This document shows, one piece after another, positions 5,914-14,420 of a DNA stretch of 22,608 nt (positions are counted from its first letter, which is position 1; every line of letters starts with the position of its first letter). Source of the DNA: JAEUIV01 sp033763795 (GTDB taxonomy: Bacteria > Planctomycetota > Phycisphaerae > Phycisphaerales > UBA1924); the NCBI GenBank assembly GCA_033763795.1, contig JANRJV010000065.1, positions 1-22,608 of the forward strand. Reading direction: 5' to 3'. The translations under genes were made by a program, and so were the position numbers. The notes under the pieces were generated by a model that had not been told where the DNA came from, made no database searches, and saw nothing but the letters and a program-made list of their open reading frames with translations.

Positions 5914-8835
5914 ATGCGTACCCGTCCAGTGGCCCGGCCCGGCTGTCGTCTGTGCACGCCCGCTGCTCTTGTCGCGCTGGCGGGCGTCCTGGGCTCGCCG
6001 CTGGTGGAGACGGCGCGGGCCCAGAGCGAAGTGGTCGCCAACCCGGTGATCCTGCAGTGGTTCGAGCTGTCGTGGAACCGGATGGAGCGGCGGATCCCGG
6101 ACTTCTTCATGGCCGGGTACGGGGCGACGTGGGTCGCTCCGATCTCCAAGGCCAGCGACCCGACCAGCCCCGGCTTTGACGTCTTCGACCGCTTCGACCT
6201 GGGCTCGCCCAACGTCAACGGCTCGACGACCAATGAAACGATTTACGGCACGGAAGAGGGCTTCCGCGCGACCGTCGACCAGTTCCACCGGGCGAACGGG
6301 CTGGTGTATGTCGACTCGGTGATGAACCACAACTCGGGCCGCAACGGCGACGCGGGGTTCATCGCGGCCGGCGGGTACCCGCAGTTCTGGATGGGCGCGG
6401 CGCCCGGCGGGCGCGTGCGCGGCTCGGGCGACTGGGGCGACTTCTTCAACGGCTTCTACCAGTCGCAGGACCCCGACGGCTCGGACGGGCCCTACAACCT
6501 CTGGGAGGGCGATCTCGTCGGGCTCATCGACATCAACCAGCAGACGAACCACCGGTTCATCCGTCAGCCGGTCGCTGAGGGCAACCCCAGCAACATCCCG
6601 GCGGGCACGATCCGCAACCGCCCGAACCCCGCCAACGCGCGGTTCTACCCCGACCGCGACCTGCCGGGCACCGTGGTGAACAACCCGGGCTTCACGCGCA
6701 ACGCTTGCTGCGGGTTCCCGCAGATCGTGACCGCGGCGGGCGCGACGACGGTGCATCCCTACAACACCGCCGATCCGATGCAGGGCGACGCGATCGTCGA
6801 GAACGCGACGGACGTCCTGACGCGTTGGACGCAGTGGATGATCGATGAGTTCAAGGTGGACGGGTTCCGCCTGGACGCGTCCAAGCACATCTTCCCCTGG
6901 TTCTGGGACACGTACTGGGACGTGTACGTGCACAACCGGCGCATCGCGCCGGACGGGACGAGGGTGACGCCTTATTCGTTCGGTGAGAATGTCGACGGGC
7001 CGCAGTTCGTCTACAACTACTATGTCCGCAAGGACGGCTTCGGCAACCGCGATGCGCTCGACCTGCCCAACGCGGGCGACATCCGCAACATCATCGGCGC
7101 CAAGGGCTCGGGGGCGGCGAGCTCGCTGAACAACAACGCGATCGACACCTTCGACGACGGGCTGAACAACGGGTCGATCGGCGTCCGCCACATCCTGAGC
7201 CACGACAACGGCAGCCGGGGCGACGGCGGCTCGGCGCCCGACTTCCCCTTCGAGGACAAGATCGGGTTCTGGGCGCACGCGTACATCCTGCTGCGCCCGG
7301 GCTACAACATCGTGTATCACAACGCGCGGGAGATGCACGACCGGTTCACGGTGGCGCGCGGCGGCTTCTGGCCCCGCGAGGGCGTGCCCACGGCGCTGGG
7401 CTTCGGCGGGATGTACCGCTTCAATCCGTACACCGTGGCGTCGTGCCCCAGCGCGGCGGGCCCCACCACCAACCAGCTCGTCGTCGCCGCCGACGACCGG
7501 ATCCCGACGCTGGTGCGGCTGTCGAACCGGTACGGGCGGGGCTGGTTCGTGCCCCGGATCACGGACGGGTCCGTGTACATCTACACGCGGCGCACGCCCA
7601 ACCTGACGGACAACGTGCTCGTCGCGGTCAACGATGAGTACAACGCGTGCGTCAGCAACTTCGATCAGCGCGTGGTGCAGACGAACTTCCCGGCCGGGAC
7701 GGTGCTCGTCGAGCTGACGGGCAACGCGGCGAACCCCACGGTCGATCCGGCGGGGCAGATCGACGACACGCTGACGGTGGCGGCGAACGGGACGGTGACG
7801 GTGCGTGTGCCGCGCAACACGACGCGCAACGGGACGACGCACACGGAGCACAGCCGCGGGTACGTGGTCTACGGGCCCGCGACGCCCCAGGGCACGCTGA
7901 CGATCGTCGGGGCCAGCCAGACGCTCCCGCCCGACGGCGCGGGGGTCGCGACCTATGCGCGGCGTCTGACCAGCGTCGACGTGGTGCGGAATGCGACCTT
8001 CGAGATCAACCTGCAGACGACCCGGGCGGGGTATCCCGCGGGCGATGCGAACTTCGACGACACCGCGATCTTCCGCATCAACCAGGGCTTCGCGGACTAC
8101 AACGGGAACGGCGGCTTCGACGTCACGACCGGCGAGTTCCGGGGATACGAGGGCTTCGTGACGCAGCGTGACCCGATCTTCGGCACGGCGCGGACCACGG
8201 GCGTCTATCGCCAGACGGTGAACACGGACCTGCTGGAGGAGGGGTACAACTACATCTCGGTGCTGGCGTTCCGCCAGCGCTCGACCGGGGCCGAGGCGGG
8301 GGGACTGCCGCTCTCGAACGATTTCCGGCGGGTGATCTACGTGGACCGCGATCAGCCGCCCATGGCGCTGACGTCCAGCTCGTACAACTGCCAGACGAAC
8401 CGCTCGACGATCACGCTGCGCAACGCGGACCGGACGGTGACGCGCGTGCACGTGTTCGTGAACCAGCCGGTCGGGCCCCTGACGTTTGACAACCGGGCGA
8501 CGCAGATCGACCGGGCCGACTTCACGTTCCTGACGCCCACGCTGCAGCCCGGGCTGAATACGGTTCACGTGGTGGCGCTCGAGGAGCCCAGCACCGGGAT
8601 CACCGTGAACCAGTCGGTGACGACGTTCCAGATCCAGGCGGACGACATCACCCGGGGCGACGTCGATCAGAACGGCACGGTCGACTTTGCGGACCTGGTG
8701 GCGTTCTGGGGCATCAGCGGGTTCGTGTGCGAGGCCGACGTCGACGCCAGCGGAACGATCGACGGCGTGGACGACCAGCTGCTGCAGGACGCCGTGAGAC
8801 AAAACGAACTGACGGACATCACGGTTCAGCCGTGA
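5914..8835 (+). CDS. Secreted GH13 alpha-amylase-type glycoside hydrolase with dockerin-like tail
   Basis: This 973-residue exported enzyme of glycoside hydrolase family 13 probably cleaves alpha-glucans such as starch or glycogen. A signal peptide (arginines, then a hydrophobic stretch, cut near ARA-QS at about residue 37) is followed by the TIM-barrel. All four GH13 regions are visible: VYVDSVMNHNSG (131-142), VDGFRLDASKH (nucleophile Asp321), FGENVD (acid/base Glu358) and ILSHDNG (Asp431). After about residue 510 come beta-rich parts, including a region ending SRGYVVYGPATPQG typical of the GH13 C-domain. A later beta-sandwich lies around residues 800-900. The final 59 residues hold two EF-hand-like loops, DVDQNGTVDFAD and DVDASGTIDGVDD, resembling a dockerin. 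The start ATG has GGAGGAG 9 nt upstream. The gene is monocistronic between thiolase and convergent accD. Exact linkage specificity cannot be read from the sequence. Confidence 0.9.
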   Translation: MRTRPVARPGCRLCTPAALVALAGVLGSPLVETARAQSEVVANPVILQWFELSWNRMERRIPDFFMAGYGATWVAPISKASDPTSPGFDVFDRFDLGSPNVNGSTTNETIYGTEEGFRATVDQFHRANGLVYVDSVMNHNSGRNGDAGFIAAGGYPQFWMGAAPGGRVRGSGDWGDFFNGFYQSQDPDGSDGPYNLWEGDLVGLIDINQQTNHRFIRQPVAEGNPSNIPAGTIRNRPNPANARFYPDRDLPGTVVNNPGFTRNACCGFPQIVTAAGATTVHPYNTADPMQGDAIVENATDVLTRWTQWMIDEFKVDGFRLDASKHIFPWFWDTYWDVYVHNRRIAPDGTRVTPYSFGENVDGPQFVYNYYVRKDGFGNRDALDLPNAGDIRNIIGAKGSGAASSLNNNAIDTFDDGLNNGSIGVRHILSHDNGSRGDGGSAPDFPFEDKIGFWAHAYILLRPGYNIVYHNAREMHDRFTVARGGFWPREGVPTALGFGGMYRFNPYTVASCPSAAGPTTNQLVVAADDRIPTLVRLSNRYGRGWFVPRITDGSVYIYTRRTPNLTDNVLVAVNDEYNACVSNFDQRVVQTNFPAGTVLVELTGNAANPTVDPAGQIDDTLTVAANGTVTVRVPRNTTRNGTTHTEHSRGYVVYGPATPQGTLTIVGASQTLPPDGAGVATYARRLTSVDVVRNATFEINLQTTRAGYPAGDANFDDTAIFRINQGFADYNGNGGFDVTTGEFRGYEGFVTQRDPIFGTARTTGVYRQTVNTDLLEEGYNYISVLAFRQRSTGAEAGGLPLSNDFRRVIYVDRDQPPMALTSSSYNCQTNRSTITLRNADRTVTRVHVFVNQPVGPLTFDNRATQIDRADFTFLTPTLQPGLNTVHVVALEEPSTGITVNQSVTTFQIQADDITRGDVDQNGTVDFADLVAFWGISGFVCEADVDASGTIDGVDDQLLQDAVRQNELTDITVQP

Positions 8836-8909
8836 GTCGCGGGCGGTGACGGAAGGCGGTTTTGCTCGGGCAGCGAGCGCGGGCGCGCGGCGGGGCGGCG
8901 CGGCCTCGC

Positions 8910-9851
8910 TTACTTGCCGGCGTAGTCGATCACGCGGGCGATCTCGTTGCGCAGCTCGTGGCGATGAACGACGCGGTCGACCATGCCCGCCTTGAGGAGG
9001 AACTCGGCGGTCTGGAAGCCCTCGGGGAGTTCCTGGCGGATGGTCTGCTGGATGACGCGCGGGCCGGCGAAGCCGACGAGCGCCTTGGGCTCGGCGAGGA
9101 TGATGTCGCCCAGCATGGCGAAGCTTGCGGAGACGCCGCCGGTGGTGGGGTCGGTGAGGACGCTGATGAAGACGCCTCCCGCGTCGTCGAAGCGGGCGAG
9201 GGCGGCGGAGGTCTTGGCCATCTGCATGAGCGAGAGGCCCGACTCCTGCATGCGGGCGCCTCCCGAGCAGCTGACGATGATGAGGGGGAGGTCGTTGTCG
9301 GTGGCGTGCTCGATGGCGCGGGTGATCTTCTCGCCCACGACGCTGCTGAGGGTGCCCATGAAGAAGGTGAGGTCGAGGCAGCAGAGCATGGCGGGGCGTC
9401 CCTTGATGAAGACGCGCCCGGTCTGGACGCCCTCGCGCTGCCCGGTGCGGCGCTGCTCTGCTTCGAGGCGGGCGGTGTAGGGCTTGCTGTCGACGAACTT
9501 CAGGGGGTCCGTGGTCTGGAGGTTGTCGAACATGGGCTCGAAGGAGCCGTCGTCTGCGAGCTGGCGGACGCGTTCGACCGCGGAGATGCGGAAGTGGTGC
9601 TCGCACTCGGGGCAGACGTGCTTGTTGGCCTCCATCTGCTTGCGGTAGATCATGGCGGCGCAGGCCGGGCAGCGGAGCCAGAGTCCCTCGGGGACCTTGG
9701 TGACGCGGGCGGGGGCGGCGTCGATCCAGGACTTGGGCTCGGCGGCGACGGCGGCCGGGGCCGGAGCGGGGCCGGGGCGGGGGGGGTCGCCAACGGAAGC
9801 GGCGGCGGGCTGCGTGGTTGCCAGTTCGTTCATGCTTTCGGGCTCCGGCAT
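8910..9851 (-). CDS. accD: Acetyl-CoA carboxylase carboxyltransferase subunit beta
   Basis: This is the beta subunit of the carboxyltransferase that moves the carboxyl group from biotin-carrier protein to acetyl-CoA, giving malonyl-CoA for fatty acid synthesis; it works in a complex with AccA. The N-terminal zinc ribbon is intact, with Cys61 and Cys64 in CPAC and Cys80 and Cys83 in CPEC. It is followed by the crotonase-fold core with SCSGGARMQESGLSLMQM, TDPTTGGVSASFAMLGD and GFAGPRVIQQTIRQELPEGF. The protein has 313 residues. About 40 Ala/Pro-rich residues precede SWID, where E. coli AccD begins, so the N-terminus is extended. An internal ATG at 9833 has GGAG 9 nt upstream and is an equally good start. 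accA is not in the window. It lies last in a run of three minus-strand genes after rpe and a degenerate phosphatase-fold gene. Confidence 0.95.
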   Translation of the reverse strand: MPEPESMNELATTQPAAASVGDPPRPGPAPAPAAVAAEPKSWIDAAPARVTKVPEGLWLRCPACAAMIYRKQMEANKHVCPECEHHFRISAVERVRQLADDGSFEPMFDNLQTTDPLKFVDSKPYTARLEAEQRRTGQREGVQTGRVFIKGRPAMLCCLDLTFFMGTLSSVVGEKITRAIEHATDNDLPLIIVSCSGGARMQESGLSLMQMAKTSAALARFDDAGGVFISVLTDPTTGGVSASFAMLGDIILAEPKALVGFAGPRVIQQTIRQELPEGFQTAEFLLKAGMVDRVVHRHELRNEIARVIDYAGK

Positions 9852-9909
9852 GCTTCCCGCGGGTGCGCCGGCTGGTGAGAGCCGGGCGTGCGGGTCCTTC
9901 CTTGGATGC

Positions 9910-10533
9910 TCACACGCGAACGCTTGCCTCGTCGATCACGCGCCGCAGCTCCGCCGCGGTAAACCTCAGCCGCGAAGAGAACGGTCCGTCCTTGATGACG
10001 GTCCAGATGTCTTTGGTAGGCCGGCCTGTGAGCCAGCAGATGGCCAGTGCGTAGGGCAGAGGCCGCAGGACGAACGCCGTGGGCCTGTCGCCCGCGCGGT
10101 CGAGAGCGCGGGCCAGGGCCAGGCGGATGCGCTGCGACGCCGCCTCGAAGGGCTCGCCCTCGGGGGGATGGATGCAGGAGGGCTGGTCCTGCCACTGCTT
10201 GCAGGCGGAGGGGAAGCGCTCGGCGATCTCGTCCTCGAGCAGGCCTTCCCAGAGGCCCAGGTGGCAGGTGGCCAGGTCGGGCTCCAGCCGGAGGCGGGCG
10301 CCGGCCTCCTGGGCGAGCATGCGGGCGGTCTCGGAGGCGGCTTCGTCCTGCGAAGCATGGACGAGGGCGGGACGCGCGCCGGCGGCCAGGAGGTCGCGGA
10401 TGACGGCGGCGACCTCGGCCCGGCCGGCCTCGGTCATGGGGAGATCGGTCTGGCCTTGGACCCGGCTGGCTTCGTCCCAGGCGGTTCGGCCGGACCGGAG
10501 GAGCAGTATCTCGATGTCGTCGCTCTTGGGCAT
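9910..10533 (-). CDS. Degenerate histidine-phosphatase/phosphoglycerate-mutase-fold protein
   Basis: The 207 residues follow the phosphoglycerate-mutase-like histidine phosphatase fold: a first strand ending LLRSGRTAWDE, then GQTDLPMTEAGRAEV, a SQDEAASETARMLA helix, LGLWEGLLEDEIAERFP, and a later strand AFVLRPLPYALAI. The fold's key residues are mostly missing. RHG has become RSG (Ser14 where the phospho-accepting His should be). The Arg of the SxLxRAxxTA motif is Ala65. The second His, normally in a short HG motif, is replaced in FVLRPLP. Only Arg13 and Glu97 remain, so phosphatase or mutase activity is not expected and a binding or structural role is more likely. The ATG at 10533 is the most natural start, without a Shine-Dalgarno. 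A TTG at 10581 sits 7 nt after a TATCGT hexamer and would add 16 residues. It lies between rpe and accD on the same strand. Confidence 0.8.
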   Translation of the reverse strand: MPKSDDIEILLLRSGRTAWDEASRVQGQTDLPMTEAGRAEVAAVIRDLLAAGARPALVHASQDEAASETARMLAQEAGARLRLEPDLATCHLGLWEGLLEDEIAERFPSACKQWQDQPSCIHPPEGEPFEAASQRIRLALARALDRAGDRPTAFVLRPLPYALAICWLTGRPTKDIWTVIKDGPFSSRLRFTAAELRRVIDEASVRV

Positions 10534-10588
10534 CGGGGTGGCACAGGACCTATCGGCCGCGGCTGACCGGGCCGCTTGCAAACCGTGA

Positions 10589-10594
10589 ACGATA
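10589..10594 (-). promoter_or_regulatory. Candidate -10 box upstream of degenerate phosphatase-fold gene
   Basis: The minus strand reads GC-TATCGT-TC in the 114-bp gap after rpe. It lies 55 nt before the ATG at 10533, or 7 nt before an in-frame TTG at 10581. The same TATCGT appears before the MBL-fold gene at 16223. Confidence 0.35.
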
Positions 10595-10634
10595 GCAAGG
10601 CGGCGACGCCGGCGGGGCCCTGAGACACCATACA

Positions 10635-10653
10635 TATACCGATTAAATCAGGC
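10635..10653 (+). repeat. 19-bp AT-rich element, copy 2
   Basis: TATACCGATTAAATCAGGC covers the stop codon of rpe (TCA on the plus strand, 10648-10650) and the start of the gap after it. It has 16/19 identity to copy 1 (5832) and 15/19 to copy 3 (20681). Its core GATT-A-AATC is a hyphenated palindrome. Confidence 0.5.
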
Positions 10654-11406
10654 TCGGAGGCCCGGTCCGCGCAGTTCTCGGACGATCGACGGCCATTGTT
10701 CTCGGGTTTTCCCGAATATCGCGCTGGCGGAGACGAGGACGTCGCAGCCGGCCTGTCGGGCGGCGGTGGCGGAGTCGGGGGCGATGCCGCCGTCCATCTG
10801 GAGGCGCTGATCGGGCCTGAGGCGAGCGGAGATGGCGCGGGTCTTTTCGAGGGTGTCGGGGATGAAGGCCTGGCCGCTGAAGCCGGGGTTGACGCTCATG
10901 ACGAGGATGAGGTCGAAGGCGGGCAGGAGCGGGAGGGCGTGCTGGACCGGGGTGGAGGGGTTGATGGCGAGACCGGCGGTCATTCCGGCCTGGCGGATCT
11001 CGTCGGCGAGGGCTTCGGGGTCATACCCCGAGGAGAGCGGGCTCTTGCCGGTGCCGGCGCGAGGGTCGAGGACGGGCTCGATGTGGAAGGTGAGGTGGTT
11101 GGCGCCGGCGTCGGCGAAGGGGCGGACGTACTGCTGGGGGTCGGTGACCATGACGTGGACGTCGAGGAAGGCTTCGGGGAGGGCCCGGCGGAGGGAGGCG
11201 ACGAGCGCCGGCCCCATGGTGAGGTTGGGGACGAAGTGACCGTCCATGACGTCGACGTGGAGCAGGTCGGCGCCGCCGGGGGTCTGGCCGCCGGCGTCGG
11301 TGCCGAGGACGGCGCGGCAGTCGTCGGCGAGGGCGGCGAAGTCGGCCGAGAGGATCGACGGCGCCACGAGCGGCAGTCGCGGCGGACTCGTGAAGATGCT
11401 CCGCAT
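10648..11406 (-). CDS. rpe: Ribulose-phosphate 3-epimerase
   Basis: The enzyme interconverts D-ribulose 5-phosphate and D-xylulose 5-phosphate in the pentose phosphate or Calvin cycle. The TIM-barrel signatures are clear: VAPSILSADF (14-23), LLHVDVMDGHFVPN with metal ligands His50 and Asp52, DVHVMV with His84, AINPSTP, MSVNPGFSGQ (170-179) and the second catalytic Asp205 in MDGGI. The 252 residues exceed the usual 215-225. Extra residues sit before ADLLHVDV (GTDAGGQTPGG) and after HIEP (roughly 113-130). The phosphate-binding turn that usually reads AGSAIF is SASAIF here. There is no Shine-Dalgarno; TACACT ends 6 nt before the ATG, fitting a leaderless message. Only 31 bp separate its start from that of divergent scoB. 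Confidence 0.93.
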   Translation of the reverse strand: MRSIFTSPPRLPLVAPSILSADFAALADDCRAVLGTDAGGQTPGGADLLHVDVMDGHFVPNLTMGPALVASLRRALPEAFLDVHVMVTDPQQYVRPFADAGANHLTFHIEPVLDPRAGTGKSPLSSGYDPEALADEIRQAGMTAGLAINPSTPVQHALPLLPAFDLILVMSVNPGFSGQAFIPDTLEKTRAISARLRPDQRLQMDGGIAPDSATAARQAGCDVLVSASAIFGKTREQWPSIVRELRGPGLRA

Positions 11407-11412
11407 GCGGTC

Positions 11413-11418
11413 AGTGTA
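11413..11418 (-). promoter_or_regulatory. Candidate -10 box of rpe (leaderless spacing)
   Basis: The minus strand reads TACACT, then GACCGC (6 nt), then the rpe ATG at 11406. Its upstream promoter part must lie inside the scoB promoter and the first scoB codons. Confidence 0.5.
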
Positions 11419-11425
11419 GAAGAGT

Positions 11426-11431
11426 TACCCT
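11426..11431 (+). promoter_or_regulatory. Candidate -10 box of scoB (leaderless spacing)
   Basis: TACCCT is followed by 6 nt (TTGGGC) and the scoB ATG at 11438. It is 7 bp away from the oppositely oriented rpe hexamer. No -35 box is evident; that position falls inside the rpe coding region. Confidence 0.5.
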
Positions 11432-11437
11432 TTGGGC

Positions 11438-12100
<663 letters not shown>

Positions 12101-12137
12101 GGCCGCCCGGCCGCCGACGGGAGGCGCTGCTCCGATC

Positions 12138-13271
12138 ATGCTGCTCTTTGACGCGCATCTGGACCTGGCGTGCCTGGCGGTGAACCGGCGCGACATGCTG
12201 GCGCCGCCCGCGGTGTGCGGGGGTCCCTGGCAGCCGGCGACGATCACGTTGCCCTCGCTGGCCGAGGGGAACGTGCGCGTGGCGCTGGCGACGATCTTCA
12301 CGGAGGTGGGTGGGCAGGACGCCGAGTCGTACCCCGCGGGGGACTTTGAGCGGGCGCACGCGGTGGGCCGAGCGCAGCTCGAGGTGTACGAGACGTGGCG
12401 CGACGCGGGGCATGTCGCGATCGATCTGCGCGAGCTGATGCGGCGGGATCCGCATGTGGGCGAGGTGCGGGCGGGCATGGGCGTAGCGAGCGCGGTCCCG
12501 TTCGGGCTGCCGCAGAGGCTCGCGAGGGCGAGCGCGCGGGCGCCGCTGCACATCGGGATTCTCGTGGAGAACGCGGACCCGATCCGCGGGCCGGATGAGC
12601 TGCCCTGGTGGAAGGAGCGGGGGGTGGTCGCGGTGGGTCTCGCGTGGGCCAAGAGCTCGCGGTACGCGACGGGCAACGCGCCCGGGCCGAGGTCCGACGG
12701 CGGGGCGGACGCGGCGCACGGGCTGACGGACCTGGGGCGCGACATGGTGCGCGCGATGGACCAGCTGCGGATCGTGCACGACGTGTCGCACCTGTCGGAC
12801 CGGGCGTTCGATGACCTGCTGGCGCTGACGGACCGTCCGGTGATCGCTTCGCACTCCAATTGCCGGTCGATCCTGAAGGGGGACCTGGGCCCCGAGGGTC
12901 GGAACCACCGGCTGCTGCGCGACGATCAGATCCGGGCGATCGCGGGGCGCGGGGGCGTGATCGGGCTGAACCTTGTGCGGGCGTTCATCCCGCCGCGGGC
13001 CGACAACCCGGGCGATCCCCGGCCGACGATCGCGGAAGCGGTGGACCACGTCGAGCGGATCTGCGAGCTGGCGGGGCACCGCGGCTGCGTCGGGCTGGGG
13101 ACGGATATGGACGGCGGGATCAGCGGGCTGGAACTGCCGGCGGGGATCGAGCGGCCGGCGGACCTGTCGCTCATCCTGGACGAGCTGCGTAGCCGGGGCT
13201 GGAGCGAGCCGGAGGTCGAGGGCTTCGCGTGGCGGAACTGGTCGGCGTTCTTCGAGCGCGCGATCGGCTGA
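12138..13271 (+). CDS. Membrane dipeptidase family (peptidase M19) metalloenzyme
   Basis: This 377-residue member of the renal-dipeptidase family uses two zinc ions to hydrolyse dipeptides (some bacterial members act on D-amino-acid-containing or other peptides). Metal-ligand motifs are present: DAHLDL (His7, Asp9), LVENADPI (Glu144), IVHDVSHLSD (His218), IASHSNCR (His239) and GTDMDGG (Asp323). RNHRLLRDDQI matches the substrate-contacting Arg region. No signal peptide is visible, so it is probably cytoplasmic despite the family name. The ATG has GGGAGG 13 nt upstream, a long spacing. It follows scoB by 37 bp on the same strand and may be co-transcribed. It converges on the M48 protease gene, with 9 bp between the two stops. 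Confidence 0.88.
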   Translation: MLLFDAHLDLACLAVNRRDMLAPPAVCGGPWQPATITLPSLAEGNVRVALATIFTEVGGQDAESYPAGDFERAHAVGRAQLEVYETWRDAGHVAIDLRELMRRDPHVGEVRAGMGVASAVPFGLPQRLARASARAPLHIGILVENADPIRGPDELPWWKERGVVAVGLAWAKSSRYATGNAPGPRSDGGADAAHGLTDLGRDMVRAMDQLRIVHDVSHLSDRAFDDLLALTDRPVIASHSNCRSILKGDLGPEGRNHRLLRDDQIRAIAGRGGVIGLNLVRAFIPPRADNPGDPRPTIAEAVDHVERICELAGHRGCVGLGTDMDGGISGLELPAGIERPADLSLILDELRSRGWSEPEVEGFAWRNWSAFFERAIG

Positions 13272-13280
13272 GGGCGGGGC

Positions 13281-14288
13281 TCAGCGGGAGAGCGTCGGAT
13301 CCGGACCGACGGGCGCGGAACTGAACGCGGCGACGAGGGCGTCGCGGCGGGCGCAATGCCAGCACCAGCCGGCCGGGTCCGAAAGGTCGAAGCGCGACGA
13401 ACGCTCCGTGCGTGCGGGGGCGGGGACGGCGCGCAGCCGGGCGAGGAACTCGCTCTGGAAGCGGGCCTCGTTCTCGACGAGGTTTCCCGCGGCGATCTGC
13501 TTGCGGTAGCGCTCGCTGTCGAGGCGTTCGCGGATGATGCCGATGCGGGTCTGGGGCGCGGGGTGGGTGCTGAGCCATTCGGGAGGTCCGCCGGCGCCTT
13601 CGGTGGCGCGGGCGAGGACCTGCATGACCTCGAGCATTCCCTTGGGGTGATAGCCGGCCTTGGTCATGTAGCGCATGCCGAGCTGGTCGGCCTCGTTCTC
13701 CTGTTCGCGGCTGTAGCGGAGGGCGAAGGTGCCCGCGCCGGAGACGAGGACGTTGACGGCGGCCTGCATCGAGGCGCTCTCGCCGGCGACGGCTCCGCCG
13801 ATGGTCGCGAGCACGGAGGCGGGGAGCTGGTTCTGGATGGAGCGGTCGGCGTGCTCGGCGGTGACGTGGCCGATCTCGTGGCCCAGGACGCCGGCGAGCT
13901 GGGCCTCGGTGGTGAACTCCTCGGCGAGGGCGCGGCTGATGAAGACCTTGCCTCCCGGGAGGGCGAAGGCGTTGATCACGTCGGAGTTGAGGAGGGTGAA
14001 CTGCCAGGGCAGCTCGCGGTAATCGCCCTCGGTGTGCTCGACCATGCTCATCGCGACGCGGGTGATGTAGCTGTTGATGGCGGGGTCGGTTATGGCGCCG
14101 CCGTATTCCTGGGTGAGCTGGGGCTGGGATTCCTCGCCGATGGCGATCTCGTCCTCGCGGGAGAGGTAATCGAGCTGCCGGTTGCCGGTGGCGATGTTGG
14201 TGGTGCAGCCGGCGGCGAGCGCGGAGCCGGCGATCAGGGCGGCCAGGAGCAGGCGGGTGGTGGCGGCGGCGGCGGTCGAGCGATGCAT
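13281..14288 (-). CDS. M48 family zinc metalloprotease, lipoprotein
   Basis: From the ATG at 14288 the protein has 335 residues; GGAGG lies 10 nt upstream, and the open frame further up to 14474 has no support. A lipoprotein signal (hydrophobic stretch ending LAAGC, Cys28) points to attachment on the outside of the inner membrane or to the outer membrane. The peptidase M48 (BepA/LoiP-like) core follows: NAFALPGGKVFISRAL, the HEIGH zinc site (His137, Glu138, His141) and ENEAD (third ligand Glu197). THPAPQTRI is the usual conserved His/Pro region near residue 241. Relatives degrade or help fold envelope proteins. The C-terminal tail carries an unusual CWHC pair (Cys309, Cys312). It is divergent from ubiE over a 147-bp spacer. 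Confidence 0.9.
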   Translation of the reverse strand: MHRSTAAAATTRLLLAALIAGSALAAGCTTNIATGNRQLDYLSREDEIAIGEESQPQLTQEYGGAITDPAINSYITRVAMSMVEHTEGDYRELPWQFTLLNSDVINAFALPGGKVFISRALAEEFTTEAQLAGVLGHEIGHVTAEHADRSIQNQLPASVLATIGGAVAGESASMQAAVNVLVSGAGTFALRYSREQENEADQLGMRYMTKAGYHPKGMLEVMQVLARATEGAGGPPEWLSTHPAPQTRIGIIRERLDSERYRKQIAAGNLVENEARFQSEFLARLRAVPAPARTERSSRFDLSDPAGWCWHCARRDALVAAFSSAPVGPDPTLSR

Positions 14289-14420
14289 GGGTCGTGATCC
14301 TCCGGCGGAATCATCGCGCGTCCGGGGAGCGTTGTCGAGCGGCCCGGTGCCTGACGGGAGGGTGGGGCGGCGGGGGATCGCCCGCAGGGGGCGGAGCCCC
14401 GCGGCCCAGAGGTGTGGGCA

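Noticed and set aside
8836..8909. Shared terminator between the convergent amylase and accD genes
   Set aside because: A 5-bp GCTCG/CGAGC stem is present, but no T-run follows it on either strand.
5845..9606. 1253-codon open frame on the minus strand across the amylase and accD region
   Set aside because: It is antisense to a clear GH13 gene, is built of Arg/Val/His-rich low-complexity sequence typical of GC-rich shadow frames, and has no recognisable domain.
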